This document shows, piece after piece, positions 46,671 through 54,916 of a stretch of 64,000 nucleotides of DNA. Origin of the DNA: an uncultured Colwellia sp. (GTDB lineage: Bacteria; Pseudomonadota; Gammaproteobacteria; Enterobacterales; Alteromonadaceae). Location: contig CAJXYE010000005.1 of assembly GCA_913063325.1 (NCBI GenBank), positions 1 to 64,000 of the forward strand, read 5' to 3'. Position numbers and translations under genes: made by a program. The notes beneath the pieces are model-generated. The model was not told where the DNA came from and searched no databases. It worked only from the letters and a program-made list of their open reading frames with translations. The first letter of the stretch is position 1. Every line of letters begins with the position of its first letter.

Positions 46671-49436
46671 ATGCGTTTAATTAAAGCCTCACCACTGTTA
46701 TCAAGCCGTAACGGATTATTACAACACTTTAACGATACTCTTGCACTGCTTACGCCCATTGCAGGCACTGAGTTTGCATCAACGAGTTGGCAGTTTAAAT
46801 ATCAAACATCAGTCAACACAATTGATATTACCTTGGATTTTTCACTGTTTGACTGTCCACATCTTAAATTTGTTGAGACAATGGATCTAACATTTGACAC
46901 CGAGCAATACCAAATTAGCACTGTCGAGTTAGCAAAAATCCTGTTTTTGTCGCAAGCTTCCTCCAGTAGTGCTGGTATTTACATGTTAGAAATTAAAATG
47001 CTAACACGCTTGTTTGCTTTTTTGACTGAGCAAGGCTTAACGTGTGTGAACGCCAATGATTATCAAGCACTGTTTCAGTATTTAATGACCATGGATGTGA
47101 GCGCGTCAGGGGTCAAGCCACGTTTTTCTAGTCTGGGCTACGGCTCTGCTTTTCCAATTAAAGTTAATACACTCAATAGCACGTTACAGCTCTATGGCAT
47201 TGAAGGGGTGCTCGCCCACATATCAGAAACTTATATCAAAAAAGCACAAAAGTCAGCGGTGGAAGTGGTGACCGGACTGACGTTAGCTGATTACATGGTG
47301 GGTGGTTCATTTAACTTTTTAACCTTATCGGTAGGCCGTCACTATATCGATCATTGCGGCAGTTATTTTGAGCAGCATTATCCGCTAGCTAGCGCTTTTC
47401 ATACATGTTTGCGAGAGCTGCCTGAAATTATCCAGCATGCATTTGAACAACAAATTGGCAGCCGCTATAACTATGCAACTGGACTACTAAAGCATATCAA
47501 TGCCGTATTGTCAGGTCGGGATATACTAATTGAACCGTTCTTGATCAAATCCGGCAAACGAAAAGATAAGTTTGAACTATCAAAGGACAGGTGTGAGTTA
47601 ATTCAGCGTTTGACGCAAGAATTTTTCTGGCAACAATATCAGCAAACTTACGAGCAGACTGTCTTATTGCGTGAGCAGGCTTTGGCTTTACTCGCCAAGC
47701 AGCTTCGGTTGCCAGAGCGCTTTGATAGTTTTGAATTCTTACGTGCCATGTTGTTGACGCAGTTGACCGATATCCCGTTGCCACGAGATCCAGAGTCGTT
47801 ATTACGACAATATTGTGCCACCTTAAAAGATAAGCGAGAGATCACCTTAACGCAGTTTTTAGATGCCTGTGCTGTGGTTAATAAAGAGCTTAATAAATTA
47901 GCGCCACAAAAAAAACAAAGCTTGGCTCAGCTATTGGCAAAGGCCGATATACCCTATGCCAGTGATGGTTATGCAATCCGGGAATTTGTCAATAACGTTG
48001 AAGCCGCTGGAGGCACCATGATGCTTGCATTGACGGGGTGGCGTGCCAGCGAATATGGTTTTCCTCTGACTGCGATAAAAATTACTGACAACCAAGATAT
48101 CTTAGATAGCACTTACACCCCATTTCGGTTTATGCTGAACTGGGTTGTGCCAAAGACCAACGGTAAAACCAAATTAGATCGCGAAATTACTCTGTCGACC
48201 TACTTGCTTGCCAATCAGCTCAATAGCTTGCTTGCAGCCAGTACCACGGCTCCCTGCCTGTATTCTTCGAAAATGAAAAAAAATGCCCATGATTCATCAT
48301 CGTTGTTTTCTTCTCGCGTACGGCGGATGTGGCGACACTTTGTGCAGCACTACACCCCGTTTAGCGAATTACGGCAGTTAGATGCCTTAAAGGAAAAAGA
48401 GGTGCTGAGTGAGGGGGAGCGGCAGGATTTCACCCTACTGTCGCAAAAATACCCCGACAATGCTTACACTGCGGATTTTCGTCACACCCTGCAAAAAGTG
48501 ACCGATGAATTACCACTGCTACTGGCAACGGGGCAGTTAGGTAATAACAAGAATACTTCACCCGCTTACAGGCTGTTTGGTTTCATCAAGGGCTCATTGT
48601 CAGCCGATGAAATGACCGTCTGGCAGCAGCACCTTGACCCTTTGTTGCAACAAAAATTAAAAGAGCTAACCATAGAAAAACCAGCAGATTTGGCAAGGAA
48701 TTTAGTAACAACTTGTACTGCAAACGTCCTAGATAATTGTGTTTACCCGACACCCCATGGCTTCCGGCATATCTGGGCTGAAGCTGTGCTCAGACGCTAT
48801 TCGGGTGATGTCGGTTGGTTCATTCGCTCACACTTTAAACATCTCGATGAACGTTTTTTTATGCGTTATCTGAGACTTAAAAACTTTAAAGATATTCATG
48901 ATATCGCCAAGCGAACTGCCTTAAGTAGCATTGTCAGAATGCATTTACTGACACTTCGTGATGAACACCGGGCATACACTGGTAAATTTGATGTTTTAAT
49001 GCGGCGAGTAGGTCAAGCAACTAAGGTAATATCTATTGAGGAATTGCCTGAAGTAGTCGATCAGTTTGTTGCCACTGAAGTCATCGATCTAAAGGCGAAT
49101 TCTTGGTGTAATTGCATTTTGAGACGTACCACAGAGAAACAAGCCAAGTGTTCCATCGACGGCGAGCCGCAACGACAAAATGCTGACCCATCATTATGTC
49201 TAGGCTGCATCAATGGGAATATCGAAGAAGGTCATGTTGTGGGGATCATGCTACAAGTTGAAAATGATGTGAAAATATTGAAAAATCACGAATTACCTCA
49301 AATTTTCAAGAGTAAATCAAAATCAACAGTAATTGAAGCTAGAAAGCAGTTTTTACAATTAAAACGCAACACCGGCAGTAATAAATACGATAACCACATC
49401 AAGTATTTTGATGATGCACTTGTAATGGGAGGTTAA
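46671..49436 (+). CDS. Very large tyrosine recombinase with C-terminal zinc-ribbon-like domain (third of the quartet)
   Basis: A 921-aa protein with AAGGA ahead of its ATG. The recombinase domain lies at about 430-740: R458 in ALTGWRASEYGF, H696/R699 in PTPHGFRHIWAEA, a His near 721 or 724 in RSHFKHLDERFF, and Y733 in FMRYLRLK as the likely nucleophile. A cysteine cluster follows (WCNCILRR, KCSIDG, SLCLGCINGN at 812-850), probably one zinc. The N-terminal 400 residues have no recognised domain. It resembles TnpB of Tn554 and the VPA1269/GmtZ-type integrases in layout, as far as I can recall, but this was not searched. Confidence 0.78.
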   Translation: MRLIKASPLLSSRNGLLQHFNDTLALLTPIAGTEFASTSWQFKYQTSVNTIDITLDFSLFDCPHLKFVETMDLTFDTEQYQISTVELAKILFLSQASSSSAGIYMLEIKMLTRLFAFLTEQGLTCVNANDYQALFQYLMTMDVSASGVKPRFSSLGYGSAFPIKVNTLNSTLQLYGIEGVLAHISETYIKKAQKSAVEVVTGLTLADYMVGGSFNFLTLSVGRHYIDHCGSYFEQHYPLASAFHTCLRELPEIIQHAFEQQIGSRYNYATGLLKHINAVLSGRDILIEPFLIKSGKRKDKFELSKDRCELIQRLTQEFFWQQYQQTYEQTVLLREQALALLAKQLRLPERFDSFEFLRAMLLTQLTDIPLPRDPESLLRQYCATLKDKREITLTQFLDACAVVNKELNKLAPQKKQSLAQLLAKADIPYASDGYAIREFVNNVEAAGGTMMLALTGWRASEYGFPLTAIKITDNQDILDSTYTPFRFMLNWVVPKTNGKTKLDREITLSTYLLANQLNSLLAASTTAPCLYSSKMKKNAHDSSSLFSSRVRRMWRHFVQHYTPFSELRQLDALKEKEVLSEGERQDFTLLSQKYPDNAYTADFRHTLQKVTDELPLLLATGQLGNNKNTSPAYRLFGFIKGSLSADEMTVWQQHLDPLLQQKLKELTIEKPADLARNLVTTCTANVLDNCVYPTPHGFRHIWAEAVLRRYSGDVGWFIRSHFKHLDERFFMRYLRLKNFKDIHDIAKRTALSSIVRMHLLTLRDEHRAYTGKFDVLMRRVGQATKVISIEELPEVVDQFVATEVIDLKANSWCNCILRRTTEKQAKCSIDGEPQRQNADPSLCLGCINGNIEEGHVVGIMLQVENDVKILKNHELPQIFKSKSKSTVIEARKQFLQLKRNTGSNKYDNHIKYFDDALVMGG

Positions 49437-49438
49437 TG

Positions 49439-49978
49439 ATGGAATTTAACGACTTGCTCGCGCAATCAGTCGCACAAGACAAAACTAAGCCAGAGAACGA
49501 ACTACCCGAGTGGGTATCTGCTGACAACGCCTCGCTTGCGGCTTATGAGGCAATTAACAGTATAAAAAAAGAGAAGTTTGCCTATATCAGTAAGCACAAG
49601 ACCGCAACGAAATTTCGTGTGGCAAAAACTTTTCAAGTACAGAAAAAAGAAGTAGCCGACAAGATAGGAGCAACAACCCAAGCGATATTTTATGCCAGCA
49701 GTTATTCAGAGGATCTTCTAACTTTCCTTGAAGGTAAGGAAGATACCGACGGTAAAAGGACGGGTGGTATCAATGGTGAGCTAATGAAGCGCAAAGACGA
49801 TCGCATAGCAAAACCCCGAACTGGTTTAGCATCTAAATCTAAGTCTGAAATATACTCTTCTGCACAAGCGGCAAATAAACGTATTGAAGAGCTAGAAGCG
49901 CAAAATGCGGAAGAGCAATTATCACTGGCAATTACAAAGTTACCGCTTAATGTGCGAGTTAAACTTAAGCTGACATAA
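49439..49978 (+). CDS. Small accessory protein of the recombinase quartet (TnpC-like)
   Basis: A 179-aa protein. A probable HTH at about 60-90 (FQVQKKEVADKIGATTQAIFYASSYSEDLLTFLE) is followed by a basic linker and a C-terminal coiled coil (EIYSSAQAANKRIEELEAQNAEEQ). Tn554 TnpC, a small accessory factor, has the same place and design. GGGAGG lies six bases before ATG 49439; a second ATG at 49436 is too close. It may set recombination direction or bind the inverted repeats; that is inference. Confidence 0.65.
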   Translation: MEFNDLLAQSVAQDKTKPENELPEWVSADNASLAAYEAINSIKKEKFAYISKHKTATKFRVAKTFQVQKKEVADKIGATTQAIFYASSYSEDLLTFLEGKEDTDGKRTGGINGELMKRKDDRIAKPRTGLASKSKSEIYSSAQAANKRIEELEAQNAEEQLSLAITKLPLNVRVKLKLT

Positions 49979-50079
49979 GAGAATAGAAAAAAGGTAGTGG
50001 CAAGTAAAAGTTAGTTCTGCAAGAGTACTTAGCCAGCGCGTTAATTGTAGTAGTTCAAACTCAACCAGACACTTTGCCT

Positions 50080-50106
50080 CCATCAGGTTTTAAACTAACC
50101 TGATGG
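50080..50106. other. Hairpin after the quartet
   Basis: Perfect 10-bp stem (CCATCAGGTT and AACCTGATGG) with a 7-base loop, about 100 bases after the accessory gene and 43 bases inside the right inverted repeat. No U-run. It could stop transcription weakly or be part of the element end. Confidence 0.5.
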
Positions 50107-50148
50107 ACGCAAAATCCACCATAAATTTATTTATCAAACAAGTCCAAC

Positions 50149-50165
50149 ATTTCACATTACAAACT
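50149..50165 (-). repeat. Right terminal inverted repeat
   Basis: Sequence ATTTCACATTACAAACT, which matches the reverse complement of the left repeat at 16 of 17 positions. It overlaps the stop codon and last two sense codons of the minus-strand gene that follows, so that gene's end is shaped by the element boundary. Confidence 0.75.
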
Positions 50166-50909
50166 AAGACTAATTTCATTTTTGATAGCATCAATGTTTA
50201 GAACTATTTCTTTCTCTATCATTTCAGGTACATAACCTTCTTGGTGCATCTCAAAGAGAACATCCAATCTAGAATGATTGATTTTAAAGAAATGTGTGGG
50301 GTATTTACATTTAATATTCGTCAGTATTGACTCATAATTATCATTATAATCAATAGCATTAATATGTCGGTTTACATCAAAATGTTGATATGTTTTTTCA
50401 GCACGTTTTAGTATTGCAAATGGGCTACGCTGAAGTTGTATTGAAATTGTCGATATAGCAAAACCTTCTTTTAACATTATTGTAAGATTTTTTTCTTCTT
50501 GAAGACCCCATGTTTTTTCCGCATTTACTTGCTTGTCCGCTTTTAATGTCGCCCATAGTATCTTATACATCTCAGTATAATTTGTTGGGTAACGATCTTT
50601 GAAAAGACTATTTTTTGAAGTCATCTTATAGCGACCATCATTTATAGTGATGTACCAATCCAGTCCATTTACATTGATGAACAAACTATTTTTATGATGA
50701 TAGAAGTCATCTTTATCCTTAATGTTTTTTAAACCTAAAAACTCAAATTGCGAGTGGAATTGATTTCTAAGTTGAGGAAAAAACATTTCGCGCATGCCTA
50801 CAACTAGGACTTGTTTGATAAAATCCTCATCCGACTTATAAAGTCCATCTTTATGAGTCGACAGCAAGAAATCATCAATATCGTCTAATTCAATGGTAAT
50901 ATTTTTCAT
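50157..50909 (-). CDS. Protein of unknown function next to the recombinase element
   Basis: About 250 aa from ATG 50909 (MKNITIELDDIDDFLLSTH). The frame is open upstream to a TTG at 50966, but those 19 codons lack support. Predicted mostly helical; the N-terminal segment resembles ribbon-helix-helix-like sequence (IDDFLLSTHKDGLYKSDEDFIKQVLVVGMREMFFPQ). A middle part (WGLQEEKNLTIMLKEGFAISTISIQLQRSPFAILKRAEK) looks like an HTH/SANT-type helix trio. The last residues SL and the stop come from the right inverted repeat, so the original C-terminus may have been longer. No family recognised. Confidence 0.5.
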   Translation of the reverse strand: MKNITIELDDIDDFLLSTHKDGLYKSDEDFIKQVLVVGMREMFFPQLRNQFHSQFEFLGLKNIKDKDDFYHHKNSLFINVNGLDWYITINDGRYKMTSKNSLFKDRYPTNYTEMYKILWATLKADKQVNAEKTWGLQEEKNLTIMLKEGFAISTISIQLQRSPFAILKRAEKTYQHFDVNRHINAIDYNDNYESILTNIKCKYPTHFFKINHSRLDVLFEMHQEGYVPEMIEKEIVLNIDAIKNEISLSL

Positions 50910-51312
50910 TTTCTGCCCCGATAAAGCTGATTTATCAAAAGGATTGAAATAGAAAAGGTGGGGCAATGGGTAGATAAGAATAATATAAAATGGCAGAAAT
51001 AGTATTTGGACTTGAACATGATTTTGTAACCTTACAAGAATGTTTAAATGCTCTTTTACCGTTTAGCAAAAGAGTTAATAAAGTTCATAATTTTTCTTTT
51101 AAGTCTGAAAAATTATGCTTGTTTGGTCACAAAGAGACTATACAAAAAGTTTCGAAAAGATGCAAATATGCTTCGATATGCATTAATATTACACTATATT
51201 TATCAAAAAACACTGATAAAAACAGGAGAAGGGATAGTTTCAGCATACGTTTGACTTAGTTTTAGACTTAATTTAGAGAATTAACTATATTTAAAATTAA
51301 GCAAGGAAAGTA
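50910..51312. other. Gap with weak small frames
   Basis: About 400 bases between two minus-strand genes. Two overlapping plus-strand frames (50990-51259 and 51048-51254) lack ribosome sites and recognisable content. Probably the promoter region of the gene ending at 50157 plus the tail of the nuclease gene's transcript. Confidence 0.3.
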
Positions 51313-52047
51313 TTACTCACAAACCACTCCATTATTGTCACGATCATTCATGAAAATGTATGCTGCATGTCCTCGTCGCACCGGTGCTATTCCATGAGCA
51401 CGAGCTTCCGAACATGTAATGCGACCATTTTTGTTGTCATCGTACATATTGAGTGCACCCGGTGAGCTTGGTGTTGGTAAATCCACTATACTTTGATCTG
51501 CTTTAGGAAAGAAAATCATTTCGACGCTTTCACAAGAAGCTAACACTGACTTTAAGGCATCTGCTTCCGCTTGATTGGCACTTAAAGAATATTTTACCTT
51601 AATCTCGACGATTCGATTTGCAAACCAGCATTTGTTCTTTGCAGGCATCCATTCTGCAGCATCTAAGCCACACTTTCCTGTAGAGCTACATCGGTTCACC
51701 TTAGGCGCTGCCAGAGTGAGATTAAGCATATCAGTTGCAAACTGTACCCTTGTCTCTGCCGATGCAGAGCATAGCCCACTATCATGTCCCTCTGAAGCAG
51801 CTACGATATGTTCTATATCTGTTTCTTTGTCGGATGCAAAGTATCGTCCCGTATATGGACCATAAACATGTCCCCCCATCTGTACAACAATAGCGTCTTC
51901 GACACTCTGTGGGTAAGGGTATTGCTTTTTTTTATCATATGGAGAGCATCTATTTTCTGGCTCGACAATCAGTCCTCGCCAAGTATCTTGAGCTGACGAC
52001 GTAAAAATCGTAAATAAGCAGAAACAAATAATTGTAAAACGACTCAT
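51313..52047 (-). CDS. Exported HNH/DUF1524-type nuclease with an excalibur-like tail
   Basis: About 244 aa with a Sec signal (MSRFTIICFCLFTIFTSSAQ). The nuclease core has DIEHIVAASEGHDSG (D77, H80), NLTLAAPKVNRCSSTGKCGLDAAEW and KNKCWFANR, a His-Asn-His-like metal finger arrangement seen in DUF1524/GmrSD-type and related secreted endonucleases. The C-terminal 45 residues (MYDDNKNGRITCSEARAHG, then IFMNDRDNNGVVCE) match excalibur calcium-binding repeats. Start at ATG 52047 with GGAAG upstream. Secretion argues against a classical intracellular restriction role; nutrient scavenging or surface defence against DNA is possible. Confidence 0.75.
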   Translation of the reverse strand: MSRFTIICFCLFTIFTSSAQDTWRGLIVEPENRCSPYDKKKQYPYPQSVEDAIVVQMGGHVYGPYTGRYFASDKETDIEHIVAASEGHDSGLCSASAETRVQFATDMLNLTLAAPKVNRCSSTGKCGLDAAEWMPAKNKCWFANRIVEIKVKYSLSANQAEADALKSVLASCESVEMIFFPKADQSIVDLPTPSSPGALNMYDDNKNGRITCSEARAHGIAPVRRGHAAYIFMNDRDNNGVVCE

Positions 52048-52125
52048 GATAACTTCCAAAATTACTAGTAGTTGATGACTGAGAGCTGAATGGGTAGCCT
52101 AAACATCAAGTTCAATTGTTAGCTA

Positions 52126-52482
52126 TTAAGCGATAGCATATTTAATATCAAATTCAGTAACCACAGTCTTTGGCTGAATTTTTTTGGCATTTTTCGTTAA
52201 TTCAACAATACCGTATTTTTCCATTGTTTTAAGTGTGCGACTGACATTACTAGTTTGTCGGCCACTCAATCGAGCGAGCTCCTCAATTGATTCTGGATGA
52301 CACTCATTTATCAGTTTCAATAATCGCATGTTGTTATCACTTAATACTTCACCAAGTGACTTCAGAGAGTTAAACCATATTTTCGGTTCACCACATTTTG
52401 GTATTATCTTTCCTGACGCAATTTCAAGGACTCTACGTTGAAATTGCTCTCTAGGCATAATGCCAATTTTTAATTTACTCAT
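52126..52482 (-). CDS. Winged-helix DNA-binding protein (HVO_A0114-like, antitoxin type)
   Basis: A 118-aa protein. The winged helix is clear: KIWFNSLKSLGEVLSDNNMRLLKLINECHPESIEELARLSGRQTSNVSRTLKTMEKYGIVEL. This matches the HVO_A0114/MarR-like group that often serves as antitoxin or autoregulator in small toxin-antitoxin operons. It is the last gene of the minus-strand helicase operon; its ATG overlaps the stop of the 75-aa gene. No toxin gene of known type follows. Confidence 0.65.
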   Translation of the reverse strand: MSKLKIGIMPREQFQRRVLEIASGKIIPKCGEPKIWFNSLKSLGEVLSDNNMRLLKLINECHPESIEELARLSGRQTSNVSRTLKTMEKYGIVELTKNAKKIQPKTVVTEFDIKYAIA

Positions 52483-52709
52483 TATGAAAAGCCATCATGT
52501 TCAATATGCTTAATATATTGAAGAAAAATGTCTTTTTTATCAGCTTCACACAACTCAGACGCAGTTTTGTTATCACATGCTGCTATCATAAATGTATTAA
52601 ACCAATGAACTATCTCAGATTCGTTTTTAGTCCATTTATTAAGTAACGGCATTAAGTAATCTAGTTCTTTTAGTGTGAAGTAGCTTTCTATTTCAACAAT
52701 GCTATTCAT
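52482..52709 (-). CDS. Small protein resembling the MbcA/ParS/Xre toxin-binding domain (DUF2384-like)
   Basis: A 75-aa protein. The C-terminal half, AACDNKTASELCEADKKDIFLQYIKHIEHDGFS, follows the pattern of the MbcA/ParS/Xre antitoxin C-terminal domain: small residue, Gly/Asn-Lys-Thr-Pro/Ala-x-Glu-Leu, then a helix ending Ile-Glu-His-x-x-Phe-Ser/Ala. It has no DNA-binding domain of its own; the next gene could supply one. No RES or other toxin gene lies beside it. The match is by eye and short. Confidence 0.45.
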   Translation of the reverse strand: MNSIVEIESYFTLKELDYLMPLLNKWTKNESEIVHWFNTFMIAACDNKTASELCEADKKDIFLQYIKHIEHDGFS

Positions 52710-52729
52710 ATGATTAATACCTATTTTTA

Positions 52730-54916
52730 TTAATTCAAATCGTTCAAGTTCTGCCCTGATAATAATTCACTTAGAAATGAATTTCGTTTATTAGCATTAC
52801 TTTCATATTGAGTGATTTTGATGAAATCACTTTCTTTACCAACAATATGAACCTCTGTTTCAGCCCTTGTTATGGCTGTATACAACCAACTTCTATCAAC
52901 AATTCTACCACTTTTAAGACTGATTATTATTCGTGGAAACTGTGAGCCTTGAGCTTTATGTAGTGATATTGCATAGCCTAGTTTAATGGAGCTAAACAAA
53001 TCTAAATCAAGTTGAACTTCATCACTAGTATCAAGTGTCACTACACCAAATTTATCATCTACATGGTCAGTCGATGTGATAACACCAAGGGAGCCATTTT
53101 GCACACCTATCTCATAGTTATTTTTGGTGAACAAAACAGGATCGCCGAGCTTGATGCGTACAAACTGCATCTCGCCTTCATGTTTAATTGTGAGCATCTG
53201 TCCATCAGGGTTATTCTTTGCTTGGGCAAGACTATTAATTTCATCTATACCCCCAAACATTGTTTTGTAAGTAGCACCAATAACACGGCTATTTTTAGGT
53301 GACTGTGAATATAGTTCAACGCATTTAGCTGATATTTCCTCTTCAGGCGTTTCATGAAATGTTATGTTCTTAAATGATAAGTTATTAGGAACGATCCCAT
53401 CACATATTTGTGCGCTGTACTCAGGTATACCTGTGCTAACGTCTTGTCGTTTAACGATATCTAATGTTGTGTTCATTATGGTGCCGCTACTTACAACGTC
53501 TGCTAACACCTTACCTGGACCAATCGGAGGTAGCTGATTAGGATCACCCACAAATAATATCCGAACATTAGGGTGTATACGCGTGACAATTCTGTACATC
53601 GTAGGTATATCAACCATTGATGCTTCATCGATAACGACGATATGCTTACCATCATCATTAATCTCTTCCTTTCGTAAGAATGCCGCAATAGTGCATGTAG
53701 CAAAGCCGATAGATTCATGCATTCTCATAGCAGCCCTGCCTGATAACGCTATAGCATGTATTGTATAACCAGCGAAATGCATAGCCCTCAGTGCAGTTCT
53801 GAGCACGGTTGTTTTCCCCGTACCAGCACCACCAGTAATGCATGCTATTTTAAACGCTAATGCATTAACAACAGCTTCTTGCTGCTTGCCTACCAATTCA
53901 TAAGGCAATTCATCAATCGCTTGTCTTGAGCTTTTAGTAAATAATTCATCGAAGGTGTCACCAAAGCTTGCTAGCTTCTTAAATCGCTTAGCAACAACCC
54001 CCTCCATGATCAATGTAGCTGATTGATGATATGTTTCATGTTCAGGGTGAATAATATACTGGCTTTTACTAAATCCAACTTTAAAAGCTTTTTTGGTAAG
54101 TTCCATACAACCCAATAAACGCCTTAATATAGGCTTTAACTCGTTTTGGCTTGCGAATGTATCACCATTACTTAGAGATGTACGTAAAGCCTCTTCTATT
54201 GCCGCTGACAGTCTTCTCTCGTCATCGTCATTAACAATATTAAAATGAGATTTAGCTAATTCGCTAGCAGCTTTAAACGACATACCAAATGACATCAGTT
54301 TAAAAGGGTCTCGCTGGATCTCTTGGATGGATTGATCCCCATGAAATTTTAACAATGATTGCTGTACGTTTGTAGGGATCTGCTTTTTAGACATCCAATT
54401 GGCATATTTAAGATTGGAATACTTTTTAAATCCTTCATACAAAGCTTTTACAGAAGTATCGCTAAGCATTTTGCTTAACGATATTTTGTCTTCAGCATAA
54501 TTGCGGCTGAGCATTGTATATATTTCTTTATCATAGTATTCCCAAAGCTCTCTAGCTTTAACAGTACCAATACCTTTAAATGCTTTTTCGTATGCTATGA
54601 ACTTTATAAATTGCTCACCTGTTTCAGGAAGCGTGCATACCGCGAATATAGGGTCTTCATAGGTGAGTTGTTTATATGTGTAACCGTTATTATCGAAATC
54701 AGAAACTTTATATTTGTCTTTAACCGTCCAGTGCTGCCCTATAGCAGGCTCAACAGGAAGGTTGTTTTTCTTTGACATGATTGAGATTAAGGTTTGCGCA
54801 CTAAAAACCTTGTTGCTTTTATCTAATGGTGCTCCCATAAAGATGACATAATTGGATGTATTGCAAGTTACGCTGGTAACCCTAAACCTTGACTCCTTAA
54901 CTTCTGAATCGCTCAT
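52730..54916 (-). CDS. RecD2-like superfamily 1B DNA helicase
   Basis: A 728-aa protein. The N-terminal OB-like domain is at 1-100. A helix-hairpin-helix region at about 105-160 starts KGIGTVKARELWEYY, and a second helical region follows. The motor has Walker A CITGGAGTGKTT (360-370), Walker B VVIDEASMVD (427-436) and motif III GDPNQLPPIG (457-466). The UvrD_C_2 end has GYAISLHKAQGSQFPRIIIS and YTAITRAETEVHIVG. RecD2 unwinds 5' to 3'. This is not chromosomal recD, since no recB or recC is near. It overlaps the upstream gene by four bases and is followed by two small regulators, which suggests a dedicated defence or element-maintenance system. Confidence 0.88.
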   Translation of the reverse strand: MSDSEVKESRFRVTSVTCNTSNYVIFMGAPLDKSNKVFSAQTLISIMSKKNNLPVEPAIGQHWTVKDKYKVSDFDNNGYTYKQLTYEDPIFAVCTLPETGEQFIKFIAYEKAFKGIGTVKARELWEYYDKEIYTMLSRNYAEDKISLSKMLSDTSVKALYEGFKKYSNLKYANWMSKKQIPTNVQQSLLKFHGDQSIQEIQRDPFKLMSFGMSFKAASELAKSHFNIVNDDDERRLSAAIEEALRTSLSNGDTFASQNELKPILRRLLGCMELTKKAFKVGFSKSQYIIHPEHETYHQSATLIMEGVVAKRFKKLASFGDTFDELFTKSSRQAIDELPYELVGKQQEAVVNALAFKIACITGGAGTGKTTVLRTALRAMHFAGYTIHAIALSGRAAMRMHESIGFATCTIAAFLRKEEINDDGKHIVVIDEASMVDIPTMYRIVTRIHPNVRILFVGDPNQLPPIGPGKVLADVVSSGTIMNTTLDIVKRQDVSTGIPEYSAQICDGIVPNNLSFKNITFHETPEEEISAKCVELYSQSPKNSRVIGATYKTMFGGIDEINSLAQAKNNPDGQMLTIKHEGEMQFVRIKLGDPVLFTKNNYEIGVQNGSLGVITSTDHVDDKFGVVTLDTSDEVQLDLDLFSSIKLGYAISLHKAQGSQFPRIIISLKSGRIVDRSWLYTAITRAETEVHIVGKESDFIKITQYESNANKRNSFLSELLSGQNLNDLN

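Larger units (their letters stand above)
43056..50165 (+). mobile_element. Inverted-repeat-bounded four-gene tyrosine recombinase element
   Basis: About 7.1 kb containing only four tightly packed plus-strand genes: three large tyrosine-recombinase-like proteins and a small HTH/coiled-coil protein. It is framed by a 17-bp inverted repeat (16/17). The plan resembles Tn554 (tnpA, tnpB, tnpC), the recombinase-in-trio (RIT) elements, and the Gamma-Mobile-Trio islands of Vibrio and relatives, but has one more large recombinase than Tn554. The left end lies in yifB. Beyond the right end there is cargo, not yifB, so the module is either a self-contained element inserted at the edge of a larger island or the recombination head of that island. 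Confidence 0.75.

Noticed and set aside
50990-51259. Plus-strand small frame starting MAEIVFGLEHDF, with another overlapping frame at 51048-51254
   Set aside because: No ribosome binding site, overlapping alternative frame, no recognisable domain; not supported as a gene.
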